The notes under the pieces were generated by a model, which was given only the letters and a program-made list of their open reading frames with translations, was not told where the DNA came from and ran no database searches. From Sporobacter sp942492735 (GTDB lineage: Bacteria; Bacillota; Clostridia; Oscillospirales; Oscillospiraceae): 64,000 nt of DNA. Made by a program: the position numbers and the translations under genes. Numbering within the stretch: the first letter of the stretch is position 1; the number at the start of each line of letters is the position of its first letter. This document shows, piece by piece, positions 24,767 to 34,400 of this stretch. The stretch covers positions 1,922,001 to 1,986,000 of the forward strand of contig OW818648.1 in the NCBI GenBank assembly GCA_942492735.1. Direction: 5' to 3'.

Positions 24767-25996
24767 ATGGTATCGTGCAGTTTAGAGCGATTGGAAGATA
24801 AAATCAAAACCTTCAGCAGGTTCGGCGACACAGGCAAAGGCGGCATCACACGGTTTTCCCTGTCGCACGAAGCGCTTGAAGCCAGAGCGGAATTCCAAAA
24901 AAGAATGATAGCTATCGGCGCGTCGGTTGTCACGGATGACATGGCCAACATGTATGCGACGATTCCCGGGACAGAGGACCTTCCCGCAATTTTAACCGGC
25001 TCGCATCTGGACTCGGTGAAGCAAGGCGGAAATTATGACGGTGTGCTTGGCGTACTGACGGCAATGGAAGCTGCCGAGACAATCGTGAAGGAAAAAATCC
25101 CACACAAGCATCCGATCACAGTCATTGTCTGGACAAACGAGGAGGGTGCCCGTTATGAACCGGCCATGATGTCCTCCGGTGTCATCACCGGTAAGTTCGA
25201 TAAAGCATTAATGCTCAAGTCGTATGCAAAGGATGTGCCGGGCTTTACCTTCGGTGAAGCGTTGGAAAAAAGCGGCTATAAGGGGAGCGACACCAACAGA
25301 CTGAATCCTGATAAATATCTGGCGCTTGTTGAACTCCATATCGAGCAAGGTCCCGTGCTCGATAATGAAAAAACCGATATCGGCATCGTTGAGGGTGTCT
25401 GCGGCATGATCAATTATGAGTTCACTTTTTCAGGCCAGGCCGGACACGCAGGGACTACGCCCATGAATTACAGAAAAGATGCGCTTTACGCAGCCGTCAA
25501 AACGATCCAATATCTCCATGACGAGCTCGACAAATTAGACAGTAAGCTTGTATACACAACGGGAAAAATATCCGCGCATCCGAATATCCACACGATCATT
25601 CCCGATGAGGTGAAATTTACGCTCGATGTCAGGCATCAAGACCCGGCTGTTATTCAACGCGTGATTGATATCATCAGAAAAATTCCCGCGGAAGTAGAAA
25701 AATGTGCAGCTGGATATAAAGAAGCCTGGTCTCGTAAAACGGTCCAGTTCACGTCTGGGCTCGTTAATCTGGTTCAAAAAAGCGCGGAAGAATACGGCTA
25801 TACATATAAAAAAATGTACAGCGGCCCCGGCCATGACGCGCAGTACGTCATTGATATCATTTCAACCACAATGATTTTTGTCCCGAGCATCGGCGGACAC
25901 AGCCATTGTGAGCTTGAGTATACGCCTCTTGAGGCGTGCTTAAAAGGCGCCAATGTACTCATGAGAACGTTACTGTATATCGATGGGCAGATGTGA
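24767..25996 (+). CDS. M20-family N-carbamoyl amidohydrolase, probable beta-ureidopropionase
   Basis: 409 residues, typical of the Zn-dependent hydantoinase/carbamoylase branch of peptidase family M20. Zinc-site motifs are present: GSHLDSVKQGGNYDGVLGVL (His and Asp), WTNEEGARYEPAM (Glu pair), ELHIEQGP and the late SIGGHSHCELEYT (His). The family includes beta-ureidopropionase, N-carbamoyl-L-amino acid hydrolase and allantoate amidohydrolase. GGAGG is located 6 bases before ATG 24767, 16 bp after the dehydrogenase gene. In this neighbourhood it should release beta-alanine, CO2 and ammonia from N-carbamoyl-beta-alanine, supplying the aminotransferase encoded upstream. Allantoate or carbamoyl-amino acid use cannot be excluded. 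Confidence 0.88.
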   Translation: MVSCSLERLEDKIKTFSRFGDTGKGGITRFSLSHEALEARAEFQKRMIAIGASVVTDDMANMYATIPGTEDLPAILTGSHLDSVKQGGNYDGVLGVLTAMEAAETIVKEKIPHKHPITVIVWTNEEGARYEPAMMSSGVITGKFDKALMLKSYAKDVPGFTFGEALEKSGYKGSDTNRLNPDKYLALVELHIEQGPVLDNEKTDIGIVEGVCGMINYEFTFSGQAGHAGTTPMNYRKDALYAAVKTIQYLHDELDKLDSKLVYTTGKISAHPNIHTIIPDEVKFTLDVRHQDPAVIQRVIDIIRKIPAEVEKCAAGYKEAWSRKTVQFTSGLVNLVQKSAEEYGYTYKKMYSGPGHDAQYVIDIISTTMIFVPSIGGHSHCELEYTPLEACLKGANVLMRTLLYIDGQM

Positions 25997-26034
25997 CGCA
26001 TAGATCAAAAAATTAGGGATGAGGATGTATTGAA

Positions 26035-26982
26035 TTGTCATTCAACGGTGCCTTACAGGGTGTATTGACAATACTGGTTATAATGATCTGCGGCTATTTT
26101 CTAAGCCGCAGATCAATTATAAGTGAAAGCGCTGAACAAGTCTTGACGGCGCTTTTGGCGCGTTTTGCGGTTCCAGTATTGATGTTCAGAAACGGCTATT
26201 TATATATGACACCGGTTTTTTTGAAGGAAATGGGCCTCTGGCTCCTGCTGCCAACCGGAATCATCCTGCTCACAATGGGCGCGTCTATCCTCATGTGCAA
26301 GGTTCTGCATATGCAACGGGAGAGCCGGGGACTCATTGCAATGATGAGCAGCCTCAGCAATGTCTTGTATTTGGGAATACCGGTTATAACGGCAATTTTC
26401 GGCGAGAGCGGGATACCGTATATCATGGCGTATAACATATCAAATACCGTCATCTGCTGGACGCTGGGCGAAATGGGCATTGCAGCCGACGCCGGCAGAA
26501 AGGTTAAATTTCTCCCGGGCTTCCTCAAAAGCCTGATCGCCCCGGCTATGGTCGGAATGTATCTGGGCATTGCCTTTGCCGCGACCGGTCTCTCAATGCC
26601 GGCTTTCATCGGCGCCTCCGCCGGATACATTACCGGTATCGTATCACCGTTGGCACTACTTATAGCCGGTGCTGTTCTGGCGAGAATGGGAACGAGCGCA
26701 TTGAAGCTCACGAAGGAAGGAATACTCACCCTCATAACCAGTGTCGTTTTTCTGCCGCTGCTTACGCTCGTCGTCTGTATCCTTTGTCGCGCCCCGTCAT
26801 TAATGACAGAGGTATTTGTCATATTATCTGCCATGCCGATTATGAGCCAGGCCATGATTGCGTCTCGACAGTATAACGCCAATTACAAACTCGCAGCACA
26901 GATGATGGCATCCACCTCAATAGTGTCCATGATTGCAATTCCGCTGTTTGTGCTGCTTTTGCAGTCACTTAATTTGCATTAA
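26035..26982 (+). CDS. AEC-family (auxin efflux carrier-like) transporter
   Basis: 315 residues and about ten membrane helices in two halves, as in AEC permeases. Recognisable parts are the N-terminal 'ILVIMICGYFLSRRSII', 'ALLARFAVPVLMFRNG' and the second-half helices ending in 'SQAMIASRQYNANYKLAAQMMASTSIVSMI'. The start is TTG 26035 with GAGG 10 bases upstream; no in-frame ATG fits. It is the last gene of the pyrimidine-type cluster, 38 bp after the hydrolase gene. AEC proteins move organic acids or amino-acid-like anions, so export of the fermentation product (such as 3-hydroxypropionate) or uptake of an intermediate is a reasonable guess only. Confidence 0.82.
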   Translation: MSFNGALQGVLTILVIMICGYFLSRRSIISESAEQVLTALLARFAVPVLMFRNGYLYMTPVFLKEMGLWLLLPTGIILLTMGASILMCKVLHMQRESRGLIAMMSSLSNVLYLGIPVITAIFGESGIPYIMAYNISNTVICWTLGEMGIAADAGRKVKFLPGFLKSLIAPAMVGMYLGIAFAATGLSMPAFIGASAGYITGIVSPLALLIAGAVLARMGTSALKLTKEGILTLITSVVFLPLLTLVVCILCRAPSLMTEVFVILSAMPIMSQAMIASRQYNANYKLAAQMMASTSIVSMIAIPLFVLLLQSLNLH

Positions 26983-26990
26983 TTGTTTGA

Positions 26991-28439
26991 TCATAAAATG
27001 AAAACAAACGCAGTACCGACATTAACCTCGCTTTTTACTTCAATTCTGATACCATGCCTGTCGGCAATTTGTTTTGCAATCGCAAGACCGAGACCTGAGC
27101 CCGTTTTATTATCCGCCGACTTTACTTTATAGAAGCGATCAAAAATATAAGGAAGATCCTCGCTGGGGATTCCGCTGCCCTGGTCGGCTATGCTGATAGC
27201 GTTGTCCTTCAAACGAACACAGACCGAGCTTCCCGAAGGAGAAAACTTAATCGCATTATCCAGAACGATCATGAGCATCTGCCGCAGGCGGTCGTAATCT
27301 CCAATAAAAACAACACGCTGCGCATCCGAATCAAATTGTAGTGTGATCTTTTGGGCGGTTGCGATTTGACCTGCGCTGCGGACTACATCAGTTAAAACAT
27401 CGTAAAAATTAAGTTGAGTCATCTCCATTTTAAAATCTGAATTTTGAAGTCTCGACAGATCCAATAAATCGTTGACAAGCCGCTGCAGTGTCAGACTTTC
27501 GGATAACATCTGACGGTGATAGGTCTTCACTTGGTCCGGTGCTGTTATCACATCGTCACACAGGGCTTCGAGTGATGCGCGCAGTACAGTCACAGGGGTT
27601 CGAAGCTCGTGTGAGATATTCGCCACAAAGTCGCGTCTGAGTTTGTCGAGCTTCTCGGTCTGTTGGCGGGCATCTTGGAGCTTTGCGCTTAATGTATCAA
27701 TCGATTTTGCTAGCTCTCCGATCTCATCGTTCTGTGAAATATTCGTTTTAGCCTGATAGTCTCCACCGGCGAGCAGCGCAGTCGATATCTTCATTATTTT
27801 GAGCGGCTTTGTGAATTTGAGCGCCAGGAAAACTGACAGTAAGACCGAGATAAGTAATGCCGCTATCATGCTGTACACCAGAATCCAAATACCTTGCCCA
27901 ATGGAATCGTCAATGCCTTCAACAGGGGAGTGCATCAATACGGCACCGATGATTTCTCCATTGACATTGATTGGTGTTCCCACAGTCAGAGTCGGTGCGT
28001 TGAGGAGACTGCTAAACCCTTCACTGAAAGTGGTAGCGCCCTGAAATACCGTGCTCACGACCTTTTCAGCATCTGCGGGCAAATCGGCGTAGCTGTATTC
28101 CTGACCTTCGATAGCGCCGCTTGTTATGAGATCAAGGTTTTCATCAACCAGCCACACTGATGTTCCGGCTATATCATCAATCAATCTCAGGTACACACCA
28201 TAACCGCCCATACCGCTGCCGGACCCTTTGCCGTATCCTGATCCATTAACAGAGCCATTGCTCATATAGTCCGATAGCGCTGAGGCTATAATTTCAGCCC
28301 GAGCCGCCATATCATCCCTGTTTTCATCGATCGTATGACCTCTGAATAAAGTGATGAACAAAGTCCCGATGATGACAGTGAACAGAAACAAAGCGGCTGA
28401 GAAATATAACGTCAGCTTTAAGGCGATTTTATTTTTCAT
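26991..28439 (-). CDS. Sensor histidine kinase (two-component system)
   Basis: 482 residues. Membrane helices lie at about 9-31 and 180-205, flanking an extracytoplasmic sensor region with an odd glycine/serine-rich stretch (GSGYGKGSGSGMGGYG) at about 63-80. HAMP follows (about 205-260), then HisKA with FVANISHELRTPVT (phospho-His) and a HATPase domain (DNAIKFSPSG, IADQGSGIP, GSGLGLAIAKQI). Its start overlaps the end of the regulator gene by 11 bp, so the pair is co-translated. The sensor domain gives no clear ligand. It ends 8 bp from the convergent AEC gene without an obvious terminator between them. Confidence 0.93.
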   Translation of the reverse strand: MKNKIALKLTLYFSAALFLFTVIIGTLFITLFRGHTIDENRDDMAARAEIIASALSDYMSNGSVNGSGYGKGSGSGMGGYGVYLRLIDDIAGTSVWLVDENLDLITSGAIEGQEYSYADLPADAEKVVSTVFQGATTFSEGFSSLLNAPTLTVGTPINVNGEIIGAVLMHSPVEGIDDSIGQGIWILVYSMIAALLISVLLSVFLALKFTKPLKIMKISTALLAGGDYQAKTNISQNDEIGELAKSIDTLSAKLQDARQQTEKLDKLRRDFVANISHELRTPVTVLRASLEALCDDVITAPDQVKTYHRQMLSESLTLQRLVNDLLDLSRLQNSDFKMEMTQLNFYDVLTDVVRSAGQIATAQKITLQFDSDAQRVVFIGDYDRLRQMLMIVLDNAIKFSPSGSSVCVRLKDNAISIADQGSGIPSEDLPYIFDRFYKVKSADNKTGSGLGLAIAKQIADRHGIRIEVKSEVNVGTAFVFIL

Positions 28440-29124
28440 CTTTTAGGCCCTCAAATTTGTATCCGACACCCCAGATCGTCTTGATGTCCCAGTCCGGATG
28501 CGCATGGGCATCAAGCTTTGACCGCAGACGCTTGATGTGGGAGTCGACAGTACGTGTATCCCCAAAATAATCATATCCCCATAAGCTGTTGAGCAGATTA
28601 TCACGGGAGAACACCTTGTTCATATTACCGGCAAGTGTCCAAAGGATTTCAACCTCTTTTTTCGTTGAAAAAATTTTTATACCGTCAACCGTGACTTCAT
28701 ATTCATCGAGATTGATTGTTAAGTTCGAATAGGAAAAAACTTGTTGTTTTGTGTGACCCTCTCGTGTCATACGCCGTAAAACGGCGCGAATTCTGGCCAT
28801 GACTTCTGAGGGAGAGAAAGGTTTTATGATGTAGTCGTCCGCGCCGATATCGAGCCCCATGATTTTTTCGAAATCCTCGCCTCTGGCCGTAATCATAATG
28901 ACAGGCGTGTCAGATTGTTTCCGAATCTCGCGGCATACCTCGAAACCATCCATCTTCGGCATCATCACGTCAAGTAAGACGACATCCGGCTTCTTGGCAT
29001 TAAAAAGCTTAAGAGCTTCCTCGCCGTCGTAGGCTTGAAGAGGGGTATAGCCTTCTTTTCGTACGTATTCCTCCAAAATAGAAGAGATCTGCATATTGTC
29101 ATCGGCGATAAGAACAGTTGTCAT
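28429..29124 (-). CDS. OmpR/PhoB-family response regulator
   Basis: 231 residues: an N-terminal receiver domain (acidic ADDN, phospho-acceptor D in VVLLDVMMP, MITARG, conserved K in YIIKPFSPSE) and a C-terminal winged helix of the OmpR/PhoB type (VEILWTLAGNMNKVFSRDNLLNSLWGYDYFGDTRTVDSHIKRLRSKL). It is the cognate regulator of the overlapping kinase gene. It lies divergent from the membrane Fe-S gene with a perfect 14-bp inverted repeat between them. The same motif overlaps the promoter of the ferritin-like gene, so those three transcripts are its likely regulon. Confidence 0.93.
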   Translation of the reverse strand: MTTVLIADDNMQISSILEEYVRKEGYTPLQAYDGEEALKLFNAKKPDVVLLDVMMPKMDGFEVCREIRKQSDTPVIMITARGEDFEKIMGLDIGADDYIIKPFSPSEVMARIRAVLRRMTREGHTKQQVFSYSNLTINLDEYEVTVDGIKIFSTKKEVEILWTLAGNMNKVFSRDNLLNSLWGYDYFGDTRTVDSHIKRLRSKLDAHAHPDWDIKTIWGVGYKFEGLKDEK

Positions 29125-29183
29125 ATTAACCCCCCATCTATTGATAATTTGATTATAGCACAGCTCGAATTTTTATAAGTGGA

Positions 29184-29237
29184 AAAAGTGTGTTTTTTTC
29201 TAACAACACGGATTTAGAAAAGTAAAAACACACTTTT
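29184..29237. promoter_or_regulatory. 14-bp inverted repeat, probable response-regulator operator
   Basis: AAAAGTGTGTTTTT (29184-29197) and AAAAACACACTTTT (29224-29237) form a perfect inverted pair between the divergent regulator and membrane Fe-S genes. A TATAAT on the minus strand lies further left, towards the regulator start. A third copy with one change is at 30634. Confidence 0.6.
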
Positions 29238-29288
29238 GCCATTATTTCTGTGTATTGTATGGCCAGATCAACAGAGAGGACGTATTCA

Positions 29289-30128
29289 ATGAAAACAAAA
29301 AAGAAAACAACCAACTTAATAAGAACGATCAGCCAGATATTCTTCTTTATACTCGTTTTAATCATTGCACTCGGGAAATGGTTATCTGAACTCGGCATTG
29401 TCATTTCGCTGATACCCGATGCTTCCTTGCACGCGGTCTGCCCGTTCGGCGGCGTTGTTACCATTTACGAATTCGTGACGAGCGGGACGTTTATACAAAA
29501 AATACATAGTTCATCATTTGTTCTAATGGGGCTGGGCTTTGTTGTCGCTCTGCTTTTCGGCGCATTATTCTGTGGATACATCTGTCCTTTTGGGACATTT
29601 CAGGAGTGGATCGGCAAGCTGGGCAGAAAAATGTTTCCAAAGAGATTTAACAAATTTGTTCCGGAAAAGCTCGACAAAATCCTCAGATATCTGAGATATG
29701 CCGTTCTCATAATCGTGGTGTATCAAACAGCGACGACAGCGCTGCTGGTGTTCCAGAACATTGACCCGTATTACGCGCTGTTCAACTTTTTCACAAACGA
29801 AGTCGCTATTTCGGCTTATATCGTGCTCGGCGCTGTCATCATTGCCTCTTTCTTTATTGAAAGGCCATGGTGTAAATATCTGTGTCCTTACGGGGCGCTG
29901 CTCGGTGTTTTCAACACATTTCGCATATTCAAGCTCAGACGCAACAGCAGCACATGTATCTCCTGTGAAAAATGCGATACAGCCTGTCCGATGAATATCG
30001 AGGTATCCAGGAAAGAGACAATCAGAAGTCACCAGTGTATCAGCTGCCACAGGTGCACAAGCGAATCCGCCTGCCCGGTTGAAAATACAGTAACAATTTC
30101 AGTCGCGAAGGAGGCCGGTAAAAAATGA
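29289..30128 (+). CDS. NapH/MauN-like membrane polyferredoxin
   Basis: 279 residues from ATG 29289 (GAGAGGA 8 bases upstream); the longer frame from 29250 has no better start. Five or so membrane helices are visible. Two membrane-proximal cysteine motifs, CGYICPFGTFQEW and CKYLCPYGALLG, are characteristic of NapH-type quinol/ferredoxin oxidoreductase subunits. The C-terminal cytoplasmic part has CISCEKCDTACP and CISCHRCTSESACP for two 4Fe-4S clusters. It is expected to pass electrons between the membrane pool and a soluble or extracytoplasmic partner. It overlaps the next gene by 4 bp and is divergent from the two-component genes, which probably control it. Physiological partner unknown. Confidence 0.85.
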   Translation: MKTKKKTTNLIRTISQIFFFILVLIIALGKWLSELGIVISLIPDASLHAVCPFGGVVTIYEFVTSGTFIQKIHSSSFVLMGLGFVVALLFGALFCGYICPFGTFQEWIGKLGRKMFPKRFNKFVPEKLDKILRYLRYAVLIIVVYQTATTALLVFQNIDPYYALFNFFTNEVAISAYIVLGAVIIASFFIERPWCKYLCPYGALLGVFNTFRIFKLRRNSSTCISCEKCDTACPMNIEVSRKETIRSHQCISCHRCTSESACPVENTVTISVAKEAGKK

Positions 30129-30604
30129 AAATCAAACCGCAGCTTGCAATCGTTATCACACTTATTATTTGTGTTGCCGGAATTGCGGTAACGTCAGCAC
30201 TCGGACTGTATAACACCAAGACAACCAAAACGCCTTCAAAGCTTGACCAGGCCGGATACACCGATCAAAATGATCCCAGTGATATCCGCGGCTCTTATAC
30301 GTTTTCGGATATCAGCAGCCTGTATAGCGTGCCTCTTGAAGATCTTTCTGCTGCATTTGGCCAGAGCTTCAAAACTGCGGCCGCTTTGAAATGTAAGGAT
30401 CTCGAGACGCTCTACGCCGGTTCGCCTGAAGAGATCGGTACAGCTTCTATGAGAATGTTTGTGGCCTTTTATCTCGGTCTTCCCTATGATCTCGCAGGAG
30501 AAACATATCTGCCGGACTCAGCCGCAAGTATTCTTAGGGAAAAAGGCGCTATGACTCCAGATCAAGGCAGCTATCTTAACACGCACACGGCTATCGTTTC
30601 ATAG
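30125..30604 (+). CDS. Membrane-anchored accessory protein of the polyferredoxin
   Basis: 159 residues. A single N-terminal membrane anchor or uncleaved signal (about 8-28, 'LAIVITLIICVAGIAVTSAL') is followed by a hydrophilic domain predicted to be outside the membrane. That domain has short helices of the form 'GSYTFSDISSLYSVPLEDLSAAF' and 'ALKCKDLETLY', which look like compact helix-turn-helix pairs, but I do not recognise a named family with certainty. ATG 30125 overlaps the stop of the polyferredoxin gene (ATGA), indicating a coupled partner of that protein. It contains only one cysteine, so it is unlikely to carry its own Fe-S cluster. Confidence 0.6.
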   Translation: MKIKPQLAIVITLIICVAGIAVTSALGLYNTKTTKTPSKLDQAGYTDQNDPSDIRGSYTFSDISSLYSVPLEDLSAAFGQSFKTAAALKCKDLETLYAGSPEEIGTASMRMFVAFYLGLPYDLAGETYLPDSAASILREKGAMTPDQGSYLNTHTAIVS

Positions 30605-30633
30605 ATACGTTACGGACATGCAAAGAGAAAATA

Positions 30634-30673
30634 AAAAACACAGTTTTGACAAATATACATGCGAGAATATAAG
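30634..30673 (+). promoter_or_regulatory. Promoter of the ferritin-like gene overlapped by regulator motif
   Basis: TTGACA (30646-30651) and TATAAG (30668-30673) with a 16-bp spacer form a good sigma-A promoter. AAAAACACAGTTTT (30634-30647) overlaps the -35 box and matches the operator motif at 29224-29237 in 13 of 14 bases. Confidence 0.65.
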
Positions 30674-30715
30674 CGTGGTAAAGAATTACCAACAACAAAT
30701 AAGGAGTGAACCAAA

Positions 30716-31366
30716 TTGAAGAAAACTAAAAAACTGAAGAAGCTTGTTATAGTAGGGCTTGTTATCGTGGCGATGAGCGCATTAACCGTGACGGCTATGG
30801 CCGCAAGCGACTATGGCTCAGCAGCCGTAACATCAGGGAAAACTTATACGCTTGAGCAGATGCTCACCTATGCCATTCAGGATGAAAACCTCGCCAATGC
30901 AGAGTATGCAAAAACCATCGAAGCTTATGGAGCTGTTCGGCCATTTACAAACATTGTCAAGGCTGAGCAATTCCATGTCGAGGCTCTGGAGCGGTTATTT
31001 ACCGACAACGGCATAGCGATACCGCCAAGCTCCGCGTCCGGTTACGTGTCAGTTCCGGCAAGCCTGACGGATGCGCAGAAGGCTGGGGTGCAGGCAGAGA
31101 AGAACAATATTGCGATGTATGAGACGTTTTTGGCGCAAGCATTACCGGATGATATCAAAGTAGTTTTTACAGCACTGAAAAGCGCCTCCGAGCACCATCT
31201 TGCAGCGTTTGAAAGAAGCCTATCAGGCACGACCGGAGGCCAAAGCGGATATGGCAAGGGCATGAACGGCCAAAAAGGAACTGGAAATAATGCATCCGGC
31301 TTATGCACAGGCACGGGAACAGGGAATATGGGAGCCGGTCGAGGAACCTGTACGCTCCTGGGTTAG
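30716..31366 (+). CDS. Secreted ferritin-like DUF2202 protein
   Basis: 216 residues from TTG 30716, with AAGGAG 8 bases upstream. A signal peptide (about 1-30, 'LVIVGLVIVAMSALTVTAMAA') precedes a four-helix ferritin-like domain: 'LTYAIQDENLANAEYAKTIEAYG', 'NIVKAEQFHVEALERLF', 'AEKNNIAMYETFLAQAL' and 'SASEHHLAAFERSL' keep Glu/His residues that bind a di-metal site in DUF2202 proteins. The last ~45 residues are Gly-rich, with two cysteines (GLCTGTGTG...RGTCTLLG). The role may be metal binding or protection against oxidants outside the cell; this is inference. It has its own promoter with the putative operator of the neighbouring two-component system. Confidence 0.8.
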   Translation: MKKTKKLKKLVIVGLVIVAMSALTVTAMAASDYGSAAVTSGKTYTLEQMLTYAIQDENLANAEYAKTIEAYGAVRPFTNIVKAEQFHVEALERLFTDNGIAIPPSSASGYVSVPASLTDAQKAGVQAEKNNIAMYETFLAQALPDDIKVVFTALKSASEHHLAAFERSLSGTTGGQSGYGKGMNGQKGTGNNASGLCTGTGTGNMGAGRGTCTLLG

Positions 31367-31395
31367 TTAAAAACCCTTCTAGTCATGTAATTATT

Positions 31396-31437
31396 AAAAC
31401 AGAGACGGCAGAAGCTTCCTTTCTGCCGTCTCTGTTA
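31396..31437 (-). terminator. Terminator between convergent ferritin-like and giant surface genes
   Basis: AACAGAGACGGCAGAA pairs perfectly with TTCTGCCGTCTCTGTT. On the minus strand it is followed by TTTAAT, so it mainly serves the minus-strand surface gene, but the stem is strong enough to act both ways. Confidence 0.7.
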
Positions 31438-31484
31438 CTGATTTTAGCTATGCAGCATCAGTAGCGTTGCATGTGCCAAATCAT

Positions 31485-34400
31485 TTATGGGATATAGTTG
31501 GCGATGAATATATCAATTTCTGACTGCACCTCCCAAGGCAATGTGAATGCGAATGCTTCAAGAAGTGCGTTGAGTGCGTCTTGACCGGCAGGTGCTAGTG
31601 TGACATACGCTGCCAGATCGAGCATTAATACGGCGGCATTGTTCGCCAGTACGGTGGACATTTCCGTTGCAGCAGCGGTGTTGATTTCGGCTAGTGCTGC
31701 AGTTATTGCCGGTCCGTCTGTAACTGCCGTGTCAAAGGCGGCCTTGACGTCTGCTGCTGTTCCGTAGCCCGTGGATGTCATATAGGTATGCACAAAGCTC
31801 TTATCTGCCAGCAGGTTGTATGCGGTCAAATCAATTCCAAAAACAGCGGCATACTTTGTCAGCACACTACCAACTGTCGCGGGAGTGGCGGTGTTGATCA
31901 ATTGAACAGCTAACGCCTCATCAAATACGGTCTTGATTTGCGCTGTTGTTGTAAATGATTGGGGATGGTTAAGCACAGCATTCTGCACGATGAGCTTCTC
32001 AGCTGCACCCAAAGTAAGGTAATCGGTCAGATCCAGACCGATGACAACACCGTACTGGGTGATGAGGCCGGCGATATAGGTCGATGTTGCGAGATTGAAG
32101 TTATTCAGAACATTTGCCAAGTTTGTTACAGTTGCCATGCATGTTGCTTTGTAGCTGCCATCCGCTGTCGTAACAGTTATTGTAACGACATTCATCGCGA
32201 CACCGGTGACAACGCCATTGTTAACGGTTGCGTATGTCGGTGCTGATGTTGACCAAATGACATTTTTGTTTGTCGCGTTGGCTGGCAGAACAGTTGCGAC
32301 CAGAGTGTCAGACCCACCCACATACATTGAAGTGTTGGCTTTATTCAGTATAACTCCGGTAACCGGCACGATCACAGTAACAGTACATGTATCCGACAAG
32401 GTGGCATCTGAATTCGCAGCGGTGATGACTGTTGTTCCCCCGTTGACTGCTGTCACGACGCCAGAGCTGTCAACCATTGCCACTGTATTGTCAGATGATG
32501 ACCAGGTGACGCTTTGATCTATTGTTCTATTTGGTAATACCGTTGCGATCAATGTTTCCGTTGTCCCGATTATCAGGCTGGTTGTCGGTTTGTTTAACCG
32601 CACAGCCGGTGTGTCAAGCAGCGGGCCTTCGAATGCTTTTTCTTCAGCGACTGCCGCGTCGAAGGCAGCTTTAACTGCTGCTGCGTCAGCAAATATCGGG
32701 CTAACCAATGCGTTATGCACCGGCTCTTTATAAATGAGTATGCTGTAATCTGTCAGATCCAGACCCAGTTTAACGGCGTTGGCCGTCAGTACAGCGCCCA
32801 TTCCGGCAGCGGTTGCTTCGTTGACTTTGGCTACCGCTACAGCTGAGTCAAATGCTGCTTTAAAATCGGCTGCTGAAGCAAACGCGGGCGCATTGACGAG
32901 TGCTGTCTGAGCCGGGACCTTGTTGGTTAGTGTATTGTAATCGGTCAGGTCCAATCCCAAAGCAGCGGCATACGTTGTGATATATGATGCCATGGAACTC
33001 GCGCTTGTCGTCGCATTAATATAATAGAGACCCTGATTCACCTTTGCCGCATTGACTGCCGCATCAAAAGCTGTTCTGACGTCCGCTGCAGTCAGAAATA
33101 TCGGTGTCAGGAGTGCGGTTTGGACTTCTGTTTTATATGTTGCAATCAGTGAATTATAGTTGGTCGTCGTTAAGCCAAGTACGGTTGCGTAGTTTGTGAT
33201 TGCTGTACCCATTGCGGTTGCGACTGTTATTTCATCGAATAACGGTACAGATATAGCTGTTTCGAAAGCTGTTTTCACTGCAGCTTTATCTGCAAATGCC
33301 CTGCCGACCATTGCCGTGTGAACGGCATCTTTGCCTGCGGTTGATAAAAGGTTGTAGTCGGTGATGCTCCATGCTGTCAACCCGAGAACGGTGGTATTTG
33401 CTGTGATGACTGTTCCCATAGAGGCTGCATCTGCACTATTCACGGAATCTACTGCCTTTTGGCTGGCAACTGCAGATTCGAAGGTGGTTTTCATAATCGT
33501 CAATGAATAGAACGTTGTGACCGCCATCGTATTGTTAACTGGCGCTCTGTTTGTCAATGCGATGTAATCCGTCAGATTCAACCCCAATACAGCGGCATTG
33601 CCAATGATTGCTGCTTCTATATCAGCGAGTGCGGCATTATTGATGTTGGCCATTGCTGTTGCTTCGAGCGCCTTTTGTACTATGGATACGCTGCCAATGG
33701 TCGCTTCAACCTGTGTCATTGTTGTAAATGTCGGAAGAAGCAGGTTTTCATATACCGGTACTTTATTGAGAAGGGCGTTGAAATCTGCAATAGTATACAT
33801 AAGGGGTGCCGTTGTGAAAGCGGCTGTGATCACTGTTCCGATTTCCGCGGCAGTCGTCGCGCTGTTTAGCAATGCGACAGCGCCGGCTTCGTTTGCTTTC
33901 CTGGCTGTGACAGCGGCACTAAAGGTATTCTGTACATCTGTTTTCGTCGCCATCGTCGCCGCAACGATATCGCTCTGGACATGCTCCCTGCCGCGGCCTG
34001 TCAGCGCGTTGTATTCGGTCAGATCCAAGCCCATGATGTCCTTTAAGTAGGGGAGATTCAGACCGAGATAATATGTGCTGGAGTTGTTGATTGCAATGAT
34101 GAGGATCGTGGTTTTGTCAGCGATTGGCTTTGCGGCAAAAACACCGTTTTGAGTCGCGGTCTTGATCGACGTGAATTCGTTCCCCGATTGCAGTCCAAGG
34201 AAGGTAGCGTTGGTGCTCAACACGTTGCCGACAATCGTAGCAGTGGTTGAATTGTTGAGGATCGCGATAATAATTGCTGTTTTTATTTGCTCGCCTGATG
34301 TGAAATTCCGGTTCAACAGTTCATTGTGCAGCGGTGTTTTGTCTGCAATAGCGTTGTATTCGGTCAAGGTCAATGAGAGCTGCGCTGCATAGGTTGTAAT

